Source of the DNA: Brugia malayi
Lineage: Eukaryota; Nematoda; Chromadorea; Rhabditida; Onchocercidae
Direction of reading: 5' to 3'
DNA length: 64,000 nt
Assembly: GCF_000002995.4 (NCBI RefSeq)
Contig: NW_025062476.1
Location: 11,158,501 to 11,222,500 of the forward strand
Below, in pieces: positions 36,717 through 48,783 of this stretch. The notes under the pieces are model-generated. The model made no database searches, was not told where the DNA came from, and was given only the letters and a program-made list of their open reading frames with translations. A program made the position numbers and the translations under genes. How positions within the stretch are numbered: the first letter of the stretch is position 1; each line of letters starts with the position of its first letter.

Positions 36717-37186
36717 AAATATGAGTTGCAAATTGTAGTAAAGATATCTACGTAATTTCCGCAAATAATGCTTATACTTCGGACTCTTTGTTTCCAAATT
36801 TATGCTTCTACATATTGAAACAATTTACATCGTTCTTTGTTAGCAATCCTTACAATCATGAGGATATCTACATTGTTCTTTGTTAGCTATCATAATCATG
36901 CGGTTATCTAATAAGCTCTTTATTAGCAACTGGTGCCCATGCAAGCACCTCCTCTCCTTTGTTTGGATCATTGTCTAACATCAATGTAGATTTTATAACC
37001 ATACTATTGTCAATTAGATCAGTTTTTTAAATCATCCAATCCTCCGAATCAGTTTTATTCAATTGTTGCCCAAATATTTAGCTGGCATCCAACACATCTC
37101 CCTGACATCAAACTTCTCCCCCGAATAACAATTTAACCAAATCATAAAGGTTTGTTTCCAAAAACATTTTTTTTGCTTCCACTACA
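36689..37186 (+). repeat. 3' LTR of Pao element
   Basis: 498 bp and apparently identical to the 5' LTR. Just upstream is GGTCGGGAG, a short interrupted purine stretch in the polypurine-tract position. The end of the gag-pol frame overlaps the first 28 bases. Confidence 0.95.
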
Positions 37187-37191
37187 CCCTC

Positions 37192-38250
37192 AGGTATAAT
37201 GAACTTGAATTTATTGACATAAGAAAGAAATGAGCACAGCATTTTCAAACTATACCGTTCGATCTATTTCCTTGATCATTCTTGTGCATAACTAATAAAG
37301 TCGTCATCAGACGACACACAATTTTGCTTTACTTACATAATACCAATAATTGAATAATGCATCAAATTAAAACATAATTTCATTATCAATAATATGTATC
37401 ATGAAAATATTTTCCAAGTAATTAAGGCATAACTGCAAATAACTTTTAGATCATGCGAATACAAGTTGCACCTCCATAACAATTTCAGAATATCTTTATA
37501 ATTAATACTTTCGTTTTTAGAAACACATAAAAATACTGCTAATCCGTTAAGCACCAGCAATTTTCTCGGACTTTGATTGCTTAGTTCTATAGAAATCTCA
37601 ATCTGTTTTGTCTTGGGCAAGCACAATTCGTGAAAAGTAACACCTTCCAGTCGCATAATTTGATCAATTATTTTTTCACATTGAATGGAACATTCATATT
37701 TGGCAACAAAAAGCAAAACTGTCAAAAGTGTACTATCTTTTTTGTATATTAAATATTTAAAATTTTTTGTTGATATTAACTGACCAATTAGGGAAAGTTT
37801 TAGTCTTGATTGATTTTTTGCATGGAGGCAATTCCCCTCTCTTTCCCTCTCTCTATATCTTCAAACTTTTGATTGATTTCTTGCATGGAGGCAATTTTTT
37901 TTCTCTCTCTCTCTCTCAGTCTTCAATTTATTTCTTTAAGTAAAATTTTTCACTTTTACTCCATTTAAGCATTACTTATCACCTCTTAACATTTATCATA
38001 TAAGTGTGTGTGGTTTTGTAAGAAAGGAAAATAGAAGCAAAATAGCGCATCGAACATTCAATGTAATTAACAAAAAAATTATATTTAGCGAAATGATATC
38101 ATTATTTGGTTCAATAATATTTGAAAAATTTTCGAGAGTGCTTTGAAAGAATTTTATACATTCAAATTTAAATGACTACCCATCACTTGTTAGCATTAAT
38201 ATAAACTAAGTGTTTATTTATCTGAGAGATATCACATGTAGCAGAACCGA
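37192..38250. other. receptor 5' flank remainder and CT-rich repeats, no assigned gene
   Basis: 37192-37490 continues the receptor 2 flank interrupted by the Pao insertion. A minus-strand open stretch of 108 codons (37399-37725) is unusually long for this composition but has no family likeness that I recognise. At about 37811-37920 two copies of GATTGATTTYTTGCATGGAG, each followed by a CT microsatellite, form a tandem duplication. Confidence 0.5.
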
Positions 38251-38257
38251 TTTTCAG

Positions 38258-39241
38258 AGCGTTAGGTCTGACAATAACAGATAATGGAGCAGGAAAAGCA
38301 TTTATCAAACGGATCTTCCCTAATACCATAACTTCAAAAGCAAAACCAGCACTTCAGGTAATTATTGGCATTGCAGTTTGAGAGAATAAGGTGACAAAGG
38401 GAGAAATTGTTTTATAACAACCTTTTATTCATTCACTCTTTTAGTATAGTCAATCATTCAGCATTTATTTCTCTCTGAAATTATCATTAAACCTTCGAAT
38501 TGAATCAGCCAACAGAAATGACATTCATTTTTTTGTATTGAAAGGCAAAAAATTTGAACAGTGTTACCTTATGCTTTCCATAATAAATTATTGTTATAGG
38601 CAAAAATTCGAATCTACAAATCTTACCTGAAATTAGTACACATCAAAAACTAGATTAGAACTTCAACTTCAAATGCATTAATGTTGGAAAAAGATTGTGA
38701 ATGAAAAGTTATAATTTTTAGGTGGGTGATTTCATTGAAAAAATAAACAACGAAAGTATGGTTGGACGAAAACATTTTGATGTTGCTCGGTGTTTACGTG
38801 CATTACCTACTGGTTCAACGTTAGTTGAACTTCTTAATTATCACTATTTTTAAGCAGAATTAAATTATTATACACTGTATTGCTTTCTAGAAGTAATACT
38901 TTGATCAAATTTCTGAAATTCAACCTTTGTTTATTTACAGCATCTAAAGCTCACCAATAAAAGGAAAATTTGTCACATTTTCATGTATTTTATTAAATAA
39001 TTTGACTCTTCTGCCGAAATTCTCCCTTCTAACTTTATTATTATATTTATTTTCACCAATATTTCTAAAGAAAAATTAAATTTATGGCTTCTTTTTTTTA
39101 AGATTCACAATGCGATTGGTTGAACCAAAACGAACAGGGTTTAATTTTATAGCTTCTTATAGTATGCCAAAGCGCATGCGTTCAATTTTGGATAGAAATG
39201 AAACAATACGATTTAAAGCTGATGGAACGGTAATTGTGCAG
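38258..39241 (+). pseudogene. GIPC-like internal exons (PDZ domain), likely partial duplicate
   Basis: Three in-phase segments, 38258-38357, 38722-38819 and 39103-39241, encode a PDZ domain of the GIPC type. It starts LGLTITDNGAGKAFIKRIFP, continues VGDFIEKIN and VARCLRALPTGST, then FTMRLVEPKR and the beginning of the region after the PDZ. GIPC proteins are cytoplasmic adaptors that bind C-termini of membrane receptors and link them to myosin VI trafficking. Acceptors (TTTTCAG, TTTTTAG, TTTTAAG) and donors fit, so the exons themselves look undamaged. I found neither the N-terminal exons upstream, where the Pao insertion and receptor flank lie, nor the C-terminal helical exons downstream before receptor 4. 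I therefore call it a stranded fragment; a real gene with very long introns is the alternative. Confidence 0.7.
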
Positions 39242-39874
39242 GTAGCATTAATTTCTCTTATTTGATGCGCTTTTTTTTCCTTTTAAATTCATTAAGAAGA
39301 TTTTTTAAGTTATTAAAAGAATTCAGACTGTTCGATAAAGCGAACGAAATGGATGTTAGACTTTCAGAAATTTTTCAAGTAAAAATTACTGATGATTGAT
39401 GACGAGAACACATCATTATACAATACAAATGTTATTTCTGCACAACATACGACATGATAATATTTAATTCACAGTGCAAAGGATAGAATTTCAAACCAAA
39501 AAAGTTTTTTTTTTTTCTAAGCTGAATTAAGGCTAATGACTTTATAGCTTATTTTGCTAAAAATTCCTATAACTATTAACATTGAATTGAAGGAAGGACA
39601 AGCAAAAGTAGGTCATTTGAAAGCGATGATCATTCTTTTTGCTCATCAGATGAGGAAATGTTAATTGAATGATTTTGAGAATGTCAAGTCGCATATTTCA
39701 AAGAAATAGAAAATGACACTATTATTATACATGGGAAATGAAGATATCTAGTCAGAGTTAAAGCAGATGAAAAAGTTCTTAATTCTGTATAGCAAATGCA
39801 CAATTAAATATTTGAAATATAGCAATTACAGAAAGTGCTCAATTCAAGATTAATTGCTCATAAATTGATTTATC

Positions 39875-41942
39875 TCAGCTCATATGAGAAATTGGATGAA
39901 CTTTTCTCACAGCTATTGAAGTAGACTGTGCCACAGTTGATGTTCTTTTCACGATTTTAATTTTCGATAATAATTTTAGAAATTTCAGTTTCAAGCTTTC
40001 ACGAAATCGTTTGACGAAAATTAAGTTGGTGGTAGGTAGCACAGTAACACTTAAAATCATATAACAGTTGATGAAAATATTGACGAGAATTTCAACTTCT
40101 TTGTCTACCAGTTTGAAGACAAGCTTCGGCAGAAAACTGAAACAGATAATTTGAATTTCTATCGCACCACAAACAAATATCGCTTGAATCAACATCATCC
40201 GTTCATGTTTGTTTGTTGCAATCATATTCCTCTCGTCATATTCTATAAAAATTGAAAGAGTAGAGTAAAAGAAAAAAAAAAAAAAGTTGAAATGAGTTTG
40301 GATTTCCAAGGTTTCTCGAACTGTTTGGAAAAGACTTCAGAGGAATGTTTGTCATAAATAAGCACAAATGCTGCGCGAAATTCGAAAAAAAAAAAAAAAA
40401 AACTAATGCAGTGCTACTGTTATTGTTGCATCTATCCGCAATATTCGTCCGTTTGTTACGCATACTGTAGAATATCGGAATATATACTATAAACATTGCT
40501 ATGGGTAATGCAAGTGTCCATATATAACGAATTCTGAATTGAAATAATTGATTGGCCAATGAAAAGTAATTATTTCAACAAAAAGAAAATTAGACTTCTC
40601 GTAACCGAAATTGATTCTAAATTCTCACAACACAGTGAAATTAATTTAAAATAATACATTCTTTAAATTCAAAAAGTAAAAATAAAAAAATAAAAAACAC
40701 AAACTTCAAAAACACAGCTCCACTTTCTGGTGTTCTTTTGTTGCAATTAATAGACCATTGAAAATTTAACGCATTAAAAGTTTTGATGCAATAACAAAAT
40801 TCCATTAATGGTATTACTGAAAAGTTATTTAAGAAATTCAAAAGACTGGTGGTTTACTATGATTAAAGTGATACATTGGCATGTTGGAAAGGTGATGCAC
40901 GTTTTTATCAAGCAGCTTGTGATAAAGAAGGGAAGGAAGTAGCAGTTAAGAATGATTTTAAAATTCATATTAAGAGATTAATTTAAAAGCTTACAGGCAC
41001 AGACACGGTAGGCATTGTTTGTATATTGCTTGAACATAAAACTGTTTCAATTAGTAATTCTTTCAATAATTTAAATAAAACGAAAAAAAAGCTGGATTAT
41101 ACCGAAACTTGATGTCCATGCCAAGAAGAGAAGAAAATAAATTTTTGTTGACTCGAAAATAGAACTGAATTTCGGTAAACTTATCGCAACAAGGCGATTT
41201 ACTGCCAACAGAAATGTAAAATGTAATATCGCAATGAAGGAAAATGTGTCTATAGTTGCGAGTATAACGCTAACCCATGTTGGCTTGTACTCTAAAGTAT
41301 TAATGAATTAAATGATTAATGTAGAATTGCTGTATTGGTCGTTTTTCAAATCAACGTCATTTATTTATAGAAACATAATCAGCTCAATTATTAACTGTTA
41401 TTTACCTATACCAATATGAATAAATTCAATTTAAATTCATACAAAAAATAATTGCCTGCCGCACTTTGTTAATTCAACCTCATTTATTAGCAGACTGTGT
41501 CATAACCAAATTAGACTATTACTTACTGTTTTAAAACACCTAAATCCCAATAAATGACAAGTAAATAAGACAAATAAGTAAATGATATGTGTGATAGAAG
41601 GAACCAACCGGCACAACTTTTATTCTTTAGTATTCCACCTAAGACAATGGCCATTTGTGGGATAAAGTTCAAGAAACTACAAATAGTAATTTGTGATGCG
41701 ATAATAATGAACGCTCGACTGTAAAGATTGTCACGACTACAGAATACCACCATTAACAGTACATTGCTAACAATACCGTATAACAAAAGCAGTGAAAACA
41801 GTACAACCGCCACGTATCTTTCTACCGTATTACATTCATTCCTTATATCGAACACATTTGTCGCATTCTCTGCGTGACAGTTTAACGGTAATATCAGGAA
41901 TAATGCAATAATACAGTAAGAATGAGTCATCACTTTAATCAT
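39875..41942 (-). CDS. seven-transmembrane chemoreceptor 4 (Srx-like), intact
   Basis: Minus-strand exons 41942-41609, 41291-41103, 40816-40705, 40533-40418 and 40242-39875 join in phase to 372 residues. Exon 1 (334), exon 3 (112) and exon 4 (116) match receptor 1 in length; exon 2 is 189, as in receptor 3. The exon 1 donor is GTTGGT, weaker than the GTAAGT of its relatives. The N-terminus carries the common signal peptide and ectodomain. TM3 ends NRLVAISLPKF, the second extracellular loop keeps its two cysteines (FCYCIKT, INCNK), and TM7 ends NLIFVKRFRE. The cytoplasmic tail is the longest of the set, basic, with Ser/Thr near the end. The ATG at 41942 is used; an upstream TTG in frame is ignored. 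Confidence 0.85.
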
Positions 41943-41949
41943 TGACAAT

Positions 41950-42495
41950 CTTTTCCGGAAACTGCGATTATTTTGCTAAAATGACTGTCAGTATCTAGAA
42001 TTTTTAATATATAAATATTAAATAATGAAAAATGCCTTTAGCTAAAATTTTATAATAGTAATTGCAATCATTATGGCGAATGCGATAATATTTAATGAGA
42101 ATTATAAATTCAATCGCGAAATTAACTTCATACTGCTCTGCCTATTTGTTTAAAGTTGCTGAAAGTAGTTTGATTGCCATTTTCAGTGTTAAATAACTTT
42201 TTTTAATGTTAAATTTAACTTTTTTAAAAATTCATTGAAAATTTAAACTGAATAGGAAGTTCAAAATGGGTTTATTTCGTAGCTGTGCTCTCTGAACGGG
42301 AATGGGGATGAGGGAAATGTGAGCCTGAACTTATTGATATATGAAGGAAATGAGCTCAGTGATTCCCATGCATGTACTTTAATTTTTTTCTTGGCTTATT
42401 GCTAAAGCAAACTAATAAAATTTTTATTTGGTAATACCAGTGGTTTGAATAATGTATAATGTTAATACACAATTTCATTACAAATAATACCACAA
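41950..42495. other. 5' flank of receptor 4
   Basis: No gene. Similar to the flanks before receptor 1 (about 3655-4180) and receptor 5 (58540-59100). Shared words such as CGGAAACTGCGATTATT just before the start codons suggest conserved promoter or leader sequence. Confidence 0.6.
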
Positions 42496-44255
42496 AAAAG
42501 CACAATTTCATTATGAATAATACTATAAAGATATTTCAACAGCAAATGACTTTCTGATAATGCGAATATAACTTCCGTCTTATCACAATTTCAAAACAAT
42601 TTTCAATCAGTGTTCATAGAAAACAAAAGGACTATGAAGATTGCTTCATCATTTCTCGCTTAAATTAACCATTTATCTAACTATCAATTCAGATTTGCAT
42701 ATTGAATGTCCCAATTTATTGACGATGGATAAGTAAATCTCAGAAATGTTGTCAATGTTTTCCAGTATATCACTGCAAACATTTTCCAAATTTCATGTCA
42801 TAATCAAAGGATTGCAACTTTTTGCTTCTGAAATAACAATATAAGAAACATTCCGATACAATCGGATTAGTATGAAATTGCAATGTCACAATATGCACAC
42901 TCATAAAATATTTACCAAACAACAATCTCAACTAATTCCAATCAAATTTTTTTTACAAATCACAACAATAATTGGATAATGAAATGATTAATCAATACGT
43001 ATAGGGAATTTTTATATTTATGAAATGAATTCACAATTAAATGGAATAAGACTTATGAAAAAACAAATAAAATATTCAGAAATTTTTTTAAAAAAAATGG
43101 AAAGAGACTATTTAAATAGATAAATGACGTGAAAAATAAACAAATGACGTACTAATACTTTGCTATTCTTTTTACTTCTCACAGTAAGAGGAGCAGATTG
43201 AATAGTTTAAGCTAATTGTAACTTCTGCGAAAAAACAACAAATTTCATAAGCAAATTTTATCTGAACGATTTTTTTCTTCTTTTTGAATTAAAATAAAAC
43301 GAATTTGCGTCGAAGTCATTCAAATTATAAATATTTCAAATCTAATGTTTGATTGTGGTACAATTTTCAACCAAATAATAAGTCTGTTGTGCTCATTTCA
43401 TTATGAATCACCTAATGAGCAAATACTGTAATTATTGATGGAAACATTTCAATTTTATGATTAGAAAAGGGAAATAATAGAACCAAAAAAAGAGATTATG
43501 TTTAATTCTATAGCAAAATAACTTGGGTTTGCCAAATAAATTGGTTTAATTACAGATAGTTAACAATTTATAGTTAGCATAATAAACTGCAGTATGCGTA
43601 GAAGGTTCTTATTAAAGAAGCTTCTTAAATAATTATAAACCAGCTTGACTAAAACGCTTCCAGAAGCATTAATAAAGACTTCTGCTTACCACCAGACACA
43701 TTTAGCATTATTTGAGCACATCTTCATAAATCAAATAAAGTTGTATCTTAACATTTAATATATTATTCATTTGTTTGTTATGATTTAGGTAAAGCAGAAT
43801 TGTATGCTATCAAATGAAACCTAGTTAGCTTACTTGTACTAATAATGAGCAGACATGGAGATCAAAGTGCATGTTGGGAAGCTTTGAGCTTTTTTTTCCT
43901 TATATCAATAATTTAGGTTCACAATACTTGTGGGTGGGGCTGCAACTTGAATTCATTTTAAACTTTCTATTCAATTTAAGTTTTCAATAAATCCTTCTGT
44001 TTGTACAGTTTAAGATTTTGCATGACGAACCACGTCAAATTGCTTTTAACAATTTTGATGGATGAAAAAAATACAACTTATTTTTTCAATTAAATTTTTA
44101 TTTCTGATTAATTATTCTCACCCAAATGGATATGAAATCTACATGTAGTTTAAGCTAAAACATTCTTCATATCACATGTTGTCGCCACAATGGCGAAGCT
44201 ATAACCTAATAAACAAAGGCTATTGTTTTAAATGATTTTAATCCACTTCGTAACC

Positions 44256-44576
44256 TTAACACCCATAAAATCCCTCCCAATTTTCTTCCTTACAAATCCA
44301 CTGATTATAGTTCCTTGTTTGGTATGGCTCAACTCCATTGATAGTCAATTCAGAATTATCTTGTAAAAAAACTTTTATATCACTACTATAGCCATGAATG
44401 CTATCTATATTGATGATTTTATCAGCCCTAATATTACACCTTGATAAAACGTAGTTTACATCCACATCTTTAGTTAATGCAAGTAATAAATGCTCTACTT
44501 TTGCATATTTAAGATTAAAATTAGAGGCAATCAATAATACTCTATTTAAACTTGCCTCTAAATTCTTAGAAATCAT
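44256..44576 (-). pseudogene. clpA: ClpA N-domain fragment, second copy
   Basis: Translates to the same 106 residues as the copy at 1574-1894, on the opposite strand, with matching flanks. The copy arose with the inverted duplication and does not need a second transfer. It lacks both ATPase modules and cannot act as a Clp unfoldase. Confidence 0.75.
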
Positions 44577-45029
44577 CTTCTACTCTCTTTGCAAATGGGA
44601 ACTTATATAATTATTAGTGTACAATTATTAAAAAAATTAAAATCCATCAGTTTGTTATAGCTGAAAGCCCTGTGTATGGAGCTTATTGTAAAGAAATTGG
44701 TGTGTAAATACAGCATTACAAACCAAGTTTAGATTAAACTTCTTGCAAACCATATAATTTTTGCCTGACCATCATTTATGTAAGCCGAAAAAACTACTTG
44801 ACAAACCTCGCTAGCTCCCTTATCCCGATACTGGAGGTGTTAAGTTACCTTCAATCTGTGCAGATTAAAATAATAAAGTGTTATATAGTTGCGAGGTGTC
44901 TAGCTTGCTTATATCTTTAAATGTTTTGTAATTAAGTTACATTTGTGTGTTATGTATCAATTCATTATTGTAATGTTGTATAATATTTAGTGTTAATCTG
45001 TGGTTTATTTACCCAAGTTTGAGGTTTGA

Positions 45030-45230
45030 ATAATAAAGTATTTCACGAAGACTCCCACAGCACACGTACATAGAACGGAACTAGTACAGATTGGAGAATC
45101 TACCAGTATCGAGGACAAAGAAGTCAAAACGGAACCAGTACAAATTCGAGAATCTACCAGTATCGAGCACAAAGAGGTCAGCGATCTGAACCATCAAGAA
45201 AGGAAGCTACTTTGTATCACAAAGAAATAG
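45030..45230 (+). other. open frame with two 18-residue repeats
   Basis: Plus-strand frame open for about 63 codons to TAG at 45228-45230. It contains two copies of TEPVQIRESTSIEHKEVK-like sequence (the first reads TELVQIGESTSIEDKEVK), then SDLNHQERKLLCITKK. The composition is more protein-like than the two alternative frames. It may be the last exon or a relic of a gene with a coding minisatellite. VKTE inside the unit fits a sumoylation consensus, but that is only a pattern. The left-arm copy is broken in this frame by 53-base units. Confidence 0.4.
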
Positions 45231-45409
45231 GGCAGTAATAAAGAAATTCTAAATTTGCTTTTACACATGTAGTTTAAGCCAAAAGCATTCTTCAAAAAAA
45301 CATTTCAGACAATTTTTTTTTTTGAATTTTTTTTTCGAATTTTGAATTTTTAAATTTCTAGTCATTGACATTCACGTGTGCATAAACTTAAATAAGATGA
45401 AGTAGGATG

Positions 45410-45872
45410 TTTCCGTAAAAGATTGTCAATGAGCAAACCGATGACTCATTCTTACTGTATTATTGCGTTATTCCTGAATGTAATACGGTAGAAAATAAGT
45501 GGCGGTTGTACTGTCCTCGCTTCTTTTGTTATACGGTATTGTTAGCAGTGTACCGTTGATGGTCGTTTGCTGTGGCTATGACAATCTTTACAGTCATTCA
45601 TTTGTTCTTATTGTATCACAAATTATTGTTTATAGCTTCTTGAATTTATCCAACTTTATCTGATAAGTGTATTTTCTTAATTCGTGCAGTCTTGCAATAG
45701 CACAAATTAAGTTTGTTTATAACAAATATTTTTTTGAAGCCGTTTTCAAAAATTTTCAGAATTTGCAATCATTTCAGTCTTTTTATTTAATTTTGAAATA
45801 AAGCAGTTAAATTTACTATTATAAGAATTTTTGTAGGATATGAACAAAAGAGTATGATTGCAACAAACAATT
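45410..45872 (+). pseudogene. decayed chemoreceptor, inverted copy
   Basis: Contains the exon 1 start region (ATGAGCAAACCGATGACTCA), the same internal deletion as at 1-560, the TM1 region, and the beginning of the last exon at about 45838. It ends abruptly at the edge of the inverted repeat. Not translatable as a receptor. Confidence 0.8.
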
Positions 45873-45879
45873 TTATTAT

Positions 45880-48780
45880 TTACAAGAACCTTTTGGATGA
45901 AGTGACGAAGATCAGTCTAGAAATTTCCCTTTTTCTGAGTGACTTTTTCTGAGTGAGTTCGAGAGTTTATGCTGAAAAGCACAGAATGTTATTTACTTTG
46001 CAGTGGAATGTGTGAGATGATAATGTGATTAAGATGACCTGTCGGTAAGTTAACAGTTTTGGAAGCTATTAAGTTCTCAGTCATAAAGCCAACTACTGAG
46101 TGAGAATGTTTTGTTTTTCGATTTAACTGATCAGAAGATGTACAGTGGACAACAATTTCTTTAAGATTGCATTCTCTTGAATTTCACTGAGAGTAGCAAT
46201 CGTTATTGAGTTGTAACAGGTTAGTTAATGGGCAATGATAGCGGGTACACCACCCGTAGTGTCAAGTTTTTTGGGGTGATCCATAATCAACTTAAACATA
46301 CCTTTGTTCTTGATTCGACTGTAGCAGAAGAAGCTTTATCGATAGCTTGTAGGGATTTATTAGTGAAATTTCCTTGGTTATTGGTGCAGAGTTTGTACAG
46401 ACTGTGGTGATAAATTTTGTTCACTAATAAAGTATTAATTAATAATCTAATAATAATTTTGTACAGGTACTACGAGTAATAAATATACTGGAAGAAATAA
46501 ATGAAATGAAGCAGATGAAATAAACAAAAGAGGAAAAAGAAATAAATGAAATGAATAAGTGTCTAAGATCAATAGAATTGAAGTTTGCTGATATTAAAAA
46601 TGTGCAAAAATTTTTTTATGCTAGACATAAAGTGTCAAAGTCGAGTTTTGGAAATATTCATTATACTACCGTATTCTAAGTTTTAAGGATAGATTATTTA
46701 ACACGAATCTGTCACGAAGAAAATATGATAAAATTGTTAATGGCTGTTTGTATTCTGTTGCAGATAAAACAATGTTTGCAGTTAAGCGTCTATTCTTATC
46801 ATTATCACATTCCAATTTATTATTTTCAGCTTCCAATCTGTGATCTCTGATCTGTGATCGTCCATCATCATTGATAGGAATTAGTCTTGGATTTCTTATG
46901 ATCATCAATTTCTGCAAAGCTTATATCATTAGAATCTCTAGTGGAAAATCTACTTAATCTTGTTAGCTATCACTAGATTTTGAATGATTAAAAAAATTGG
47001 AACTGCTAATATTAAAACAATTGGAACTAAAATTTCGAAGATCATAACATAAAAATAAGAAAGCACAATTTGACAATAATGAATTGTTAAATCATTTTTT
47101 AAATACAGTAAGATTTAATTTCAAACACTTTTTTTTTTTTTTAAATCCCTTCATATGTTTTTAAATTGTTATATTTGAAACGATGAAATATGATTATGAA
47201 GACAATGCCTCAAGTGATGACATCCATTTTTATCAATTGTCAAATAATTGTGCACTGATAATAACAATGGAGTGGTGTAAAATCACAATGTAATTCTTTA
47301 AAAGGCACAAGTCCTACATTTGGTTTTATCATCTTTGAAAGGAAAGTGTTCAAAATGCGCAAAAGAAAATTCTCGAATTGGAACATGGTGTTTTCCAGTA
47401 AACTATGACCATTCTTAAATTCGACATTTGCAAAATCAAGCATTACTACAAAGATTTTCTTGAAATCATCAAATTCTCATGCAACGATATATTGTAATTT
47501 ATGTTTTGAAAAAGAAAAAAAAGATTAGATTTATAGCTATTATAATTCTTCACATTGTTGATTGTACGTATTTTGCGCCATTTTATTTAGCTAATATTGT
47601 TTACAATCTTTGATTTCAAAGCTTCTTTTATACCATTATTAGATTATGCATGCAAACATCCATTACTATTTCTTATAAAGTATGTAAAATCATTGAGATT
47701 CTGCTATTTAACAGCAAATTTATGTTTGTTTAATCGTTTTCATTTAACTTTGACTTAATTTTCGACAGCTTCTTTGTTTGTTGGTGGTATGAGAAGAGAA
47801 AAAGTTTGAAGCTTTCAAATTTCTATTTCAATTTCAAGAAATGAAATATAATAGTTTGCTGAATACTTGAAATCTTGGAACTACCGAATTGTTGGAATCA
47901 TTCGTTATCTTTGTTATTCTAACATTATAAAAAGTTATAATTAAGTTAAGCATTACATAAACTAATTTGAAGCATTTTTAAAAAAAATTACGGTATTCTT
48001 TATGATGTGATAAAAAATATTTCCATGCATTAATGCCAAATAAATCATTATCGAATGATCACGATGGCTTTATTTTTCTTTTATTATTTTTGCAGCATTT
48101 ATCAGAAATTTCCCATATTTTGATTTAAATTAGAGTATGTAGTTCCCATCAAAATTTGGTTATGATAGTTAAGAGAATTATCAAATCAACAAAAGTTAGC
48201 TTAGCTCAAGAAGCTATGATCAAAGGTTGTAGCTGTATCAGTTATGATATGAACAATAACTATGATCAACAACAACAACAACATTATCGTCAAAAGATTC
48301 ATGAAATAAATAATTTCTTAAAATATTTCAATGATTTTAATCAACAAATGATGATCTGATCTGATCTTGTAAGCATATATAGTAAAATATAAATGGTAGT
48401 AAATTCAAAATAAAGTAAAATTAGTTAACATTTAGTTTTAGTAAAACACATTTATGTTTATAATGAAACATATTTCTCAAATTTTTCTGTCAATTATTTA
48501 TTTCTTTTTGTCTATTACATCATACTTTTCAAATTTTCTATCAATATTTGTTCATCTTTTTATTTATTTCTTCTTATCTAATATTTATTTACTTTTCTCT
48601 CTTCTACTATTTTTTTTTTAAAAAAACTTCGAGGTATTAAAATTTTTATTTAAAAAAAAAAATTTGACACTGAAAATAATAATCACTAAATTTTATTTCT
48701 CTTTTTTCAATAACCAATTAACGAATGTAATTAATTTATTTCAACTTCCTTTAAATGAAACTAATTTTTAAATATTTAAG
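45880..48780. other. mostly unassigned; weak exon candidates
   Basis: No gene can be built. Candidates: 46228-46410 (+), a 60-codon frame in GC-richer DNA of unknown origin; 46916 down to about 46765 (-), a stretch after a TTTGCAG acceptor reading RDHRLEAENNKLECDNDK; 47443-47240 (-), a 67-codon frame with FKELHCDFTPLHCYYQC; and 48162-48359 (+), a frame with a five-Gln run ending near TGA 48357. None links to another by phase that I could show. Confidence 0.4.
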
Positions 48781-48783
48781 GAA

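Larger units (their letters stand above)
30755..37191 (+). mobile_element. complete Pao-type (BEL/Pao) LTR retrotransposon
   Basis: The element is bounded by 498-bp LTRs that begin TGTCGCGG and end CACTACA, and by a 5-bp target duplication CCCTC (30755-30759 and 37187-37191). The LTRs look identical by eye and the single long frame is unbroken, so the insertion is probably recent. Order of parts: LTR, primer-binding site, gag-pol frame, LTR. It landed in the 5' flank of receptor 2, in the strand opposite to that gene. The empty-site flank can be followed across the insertion by comparison with other receptor 5' flanks. Confidence 0.95.
42495..45872. repeat. right arm of long inverted repeat
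   Basis: Reverse complement of about 128-3655. The outer end is sharp: after AACAAACAA at about 45870 the sequence no longer follows the receptor relic seen in the left arm. The minisatellite has two units here against five in the left arm. Confidence 0.85.
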
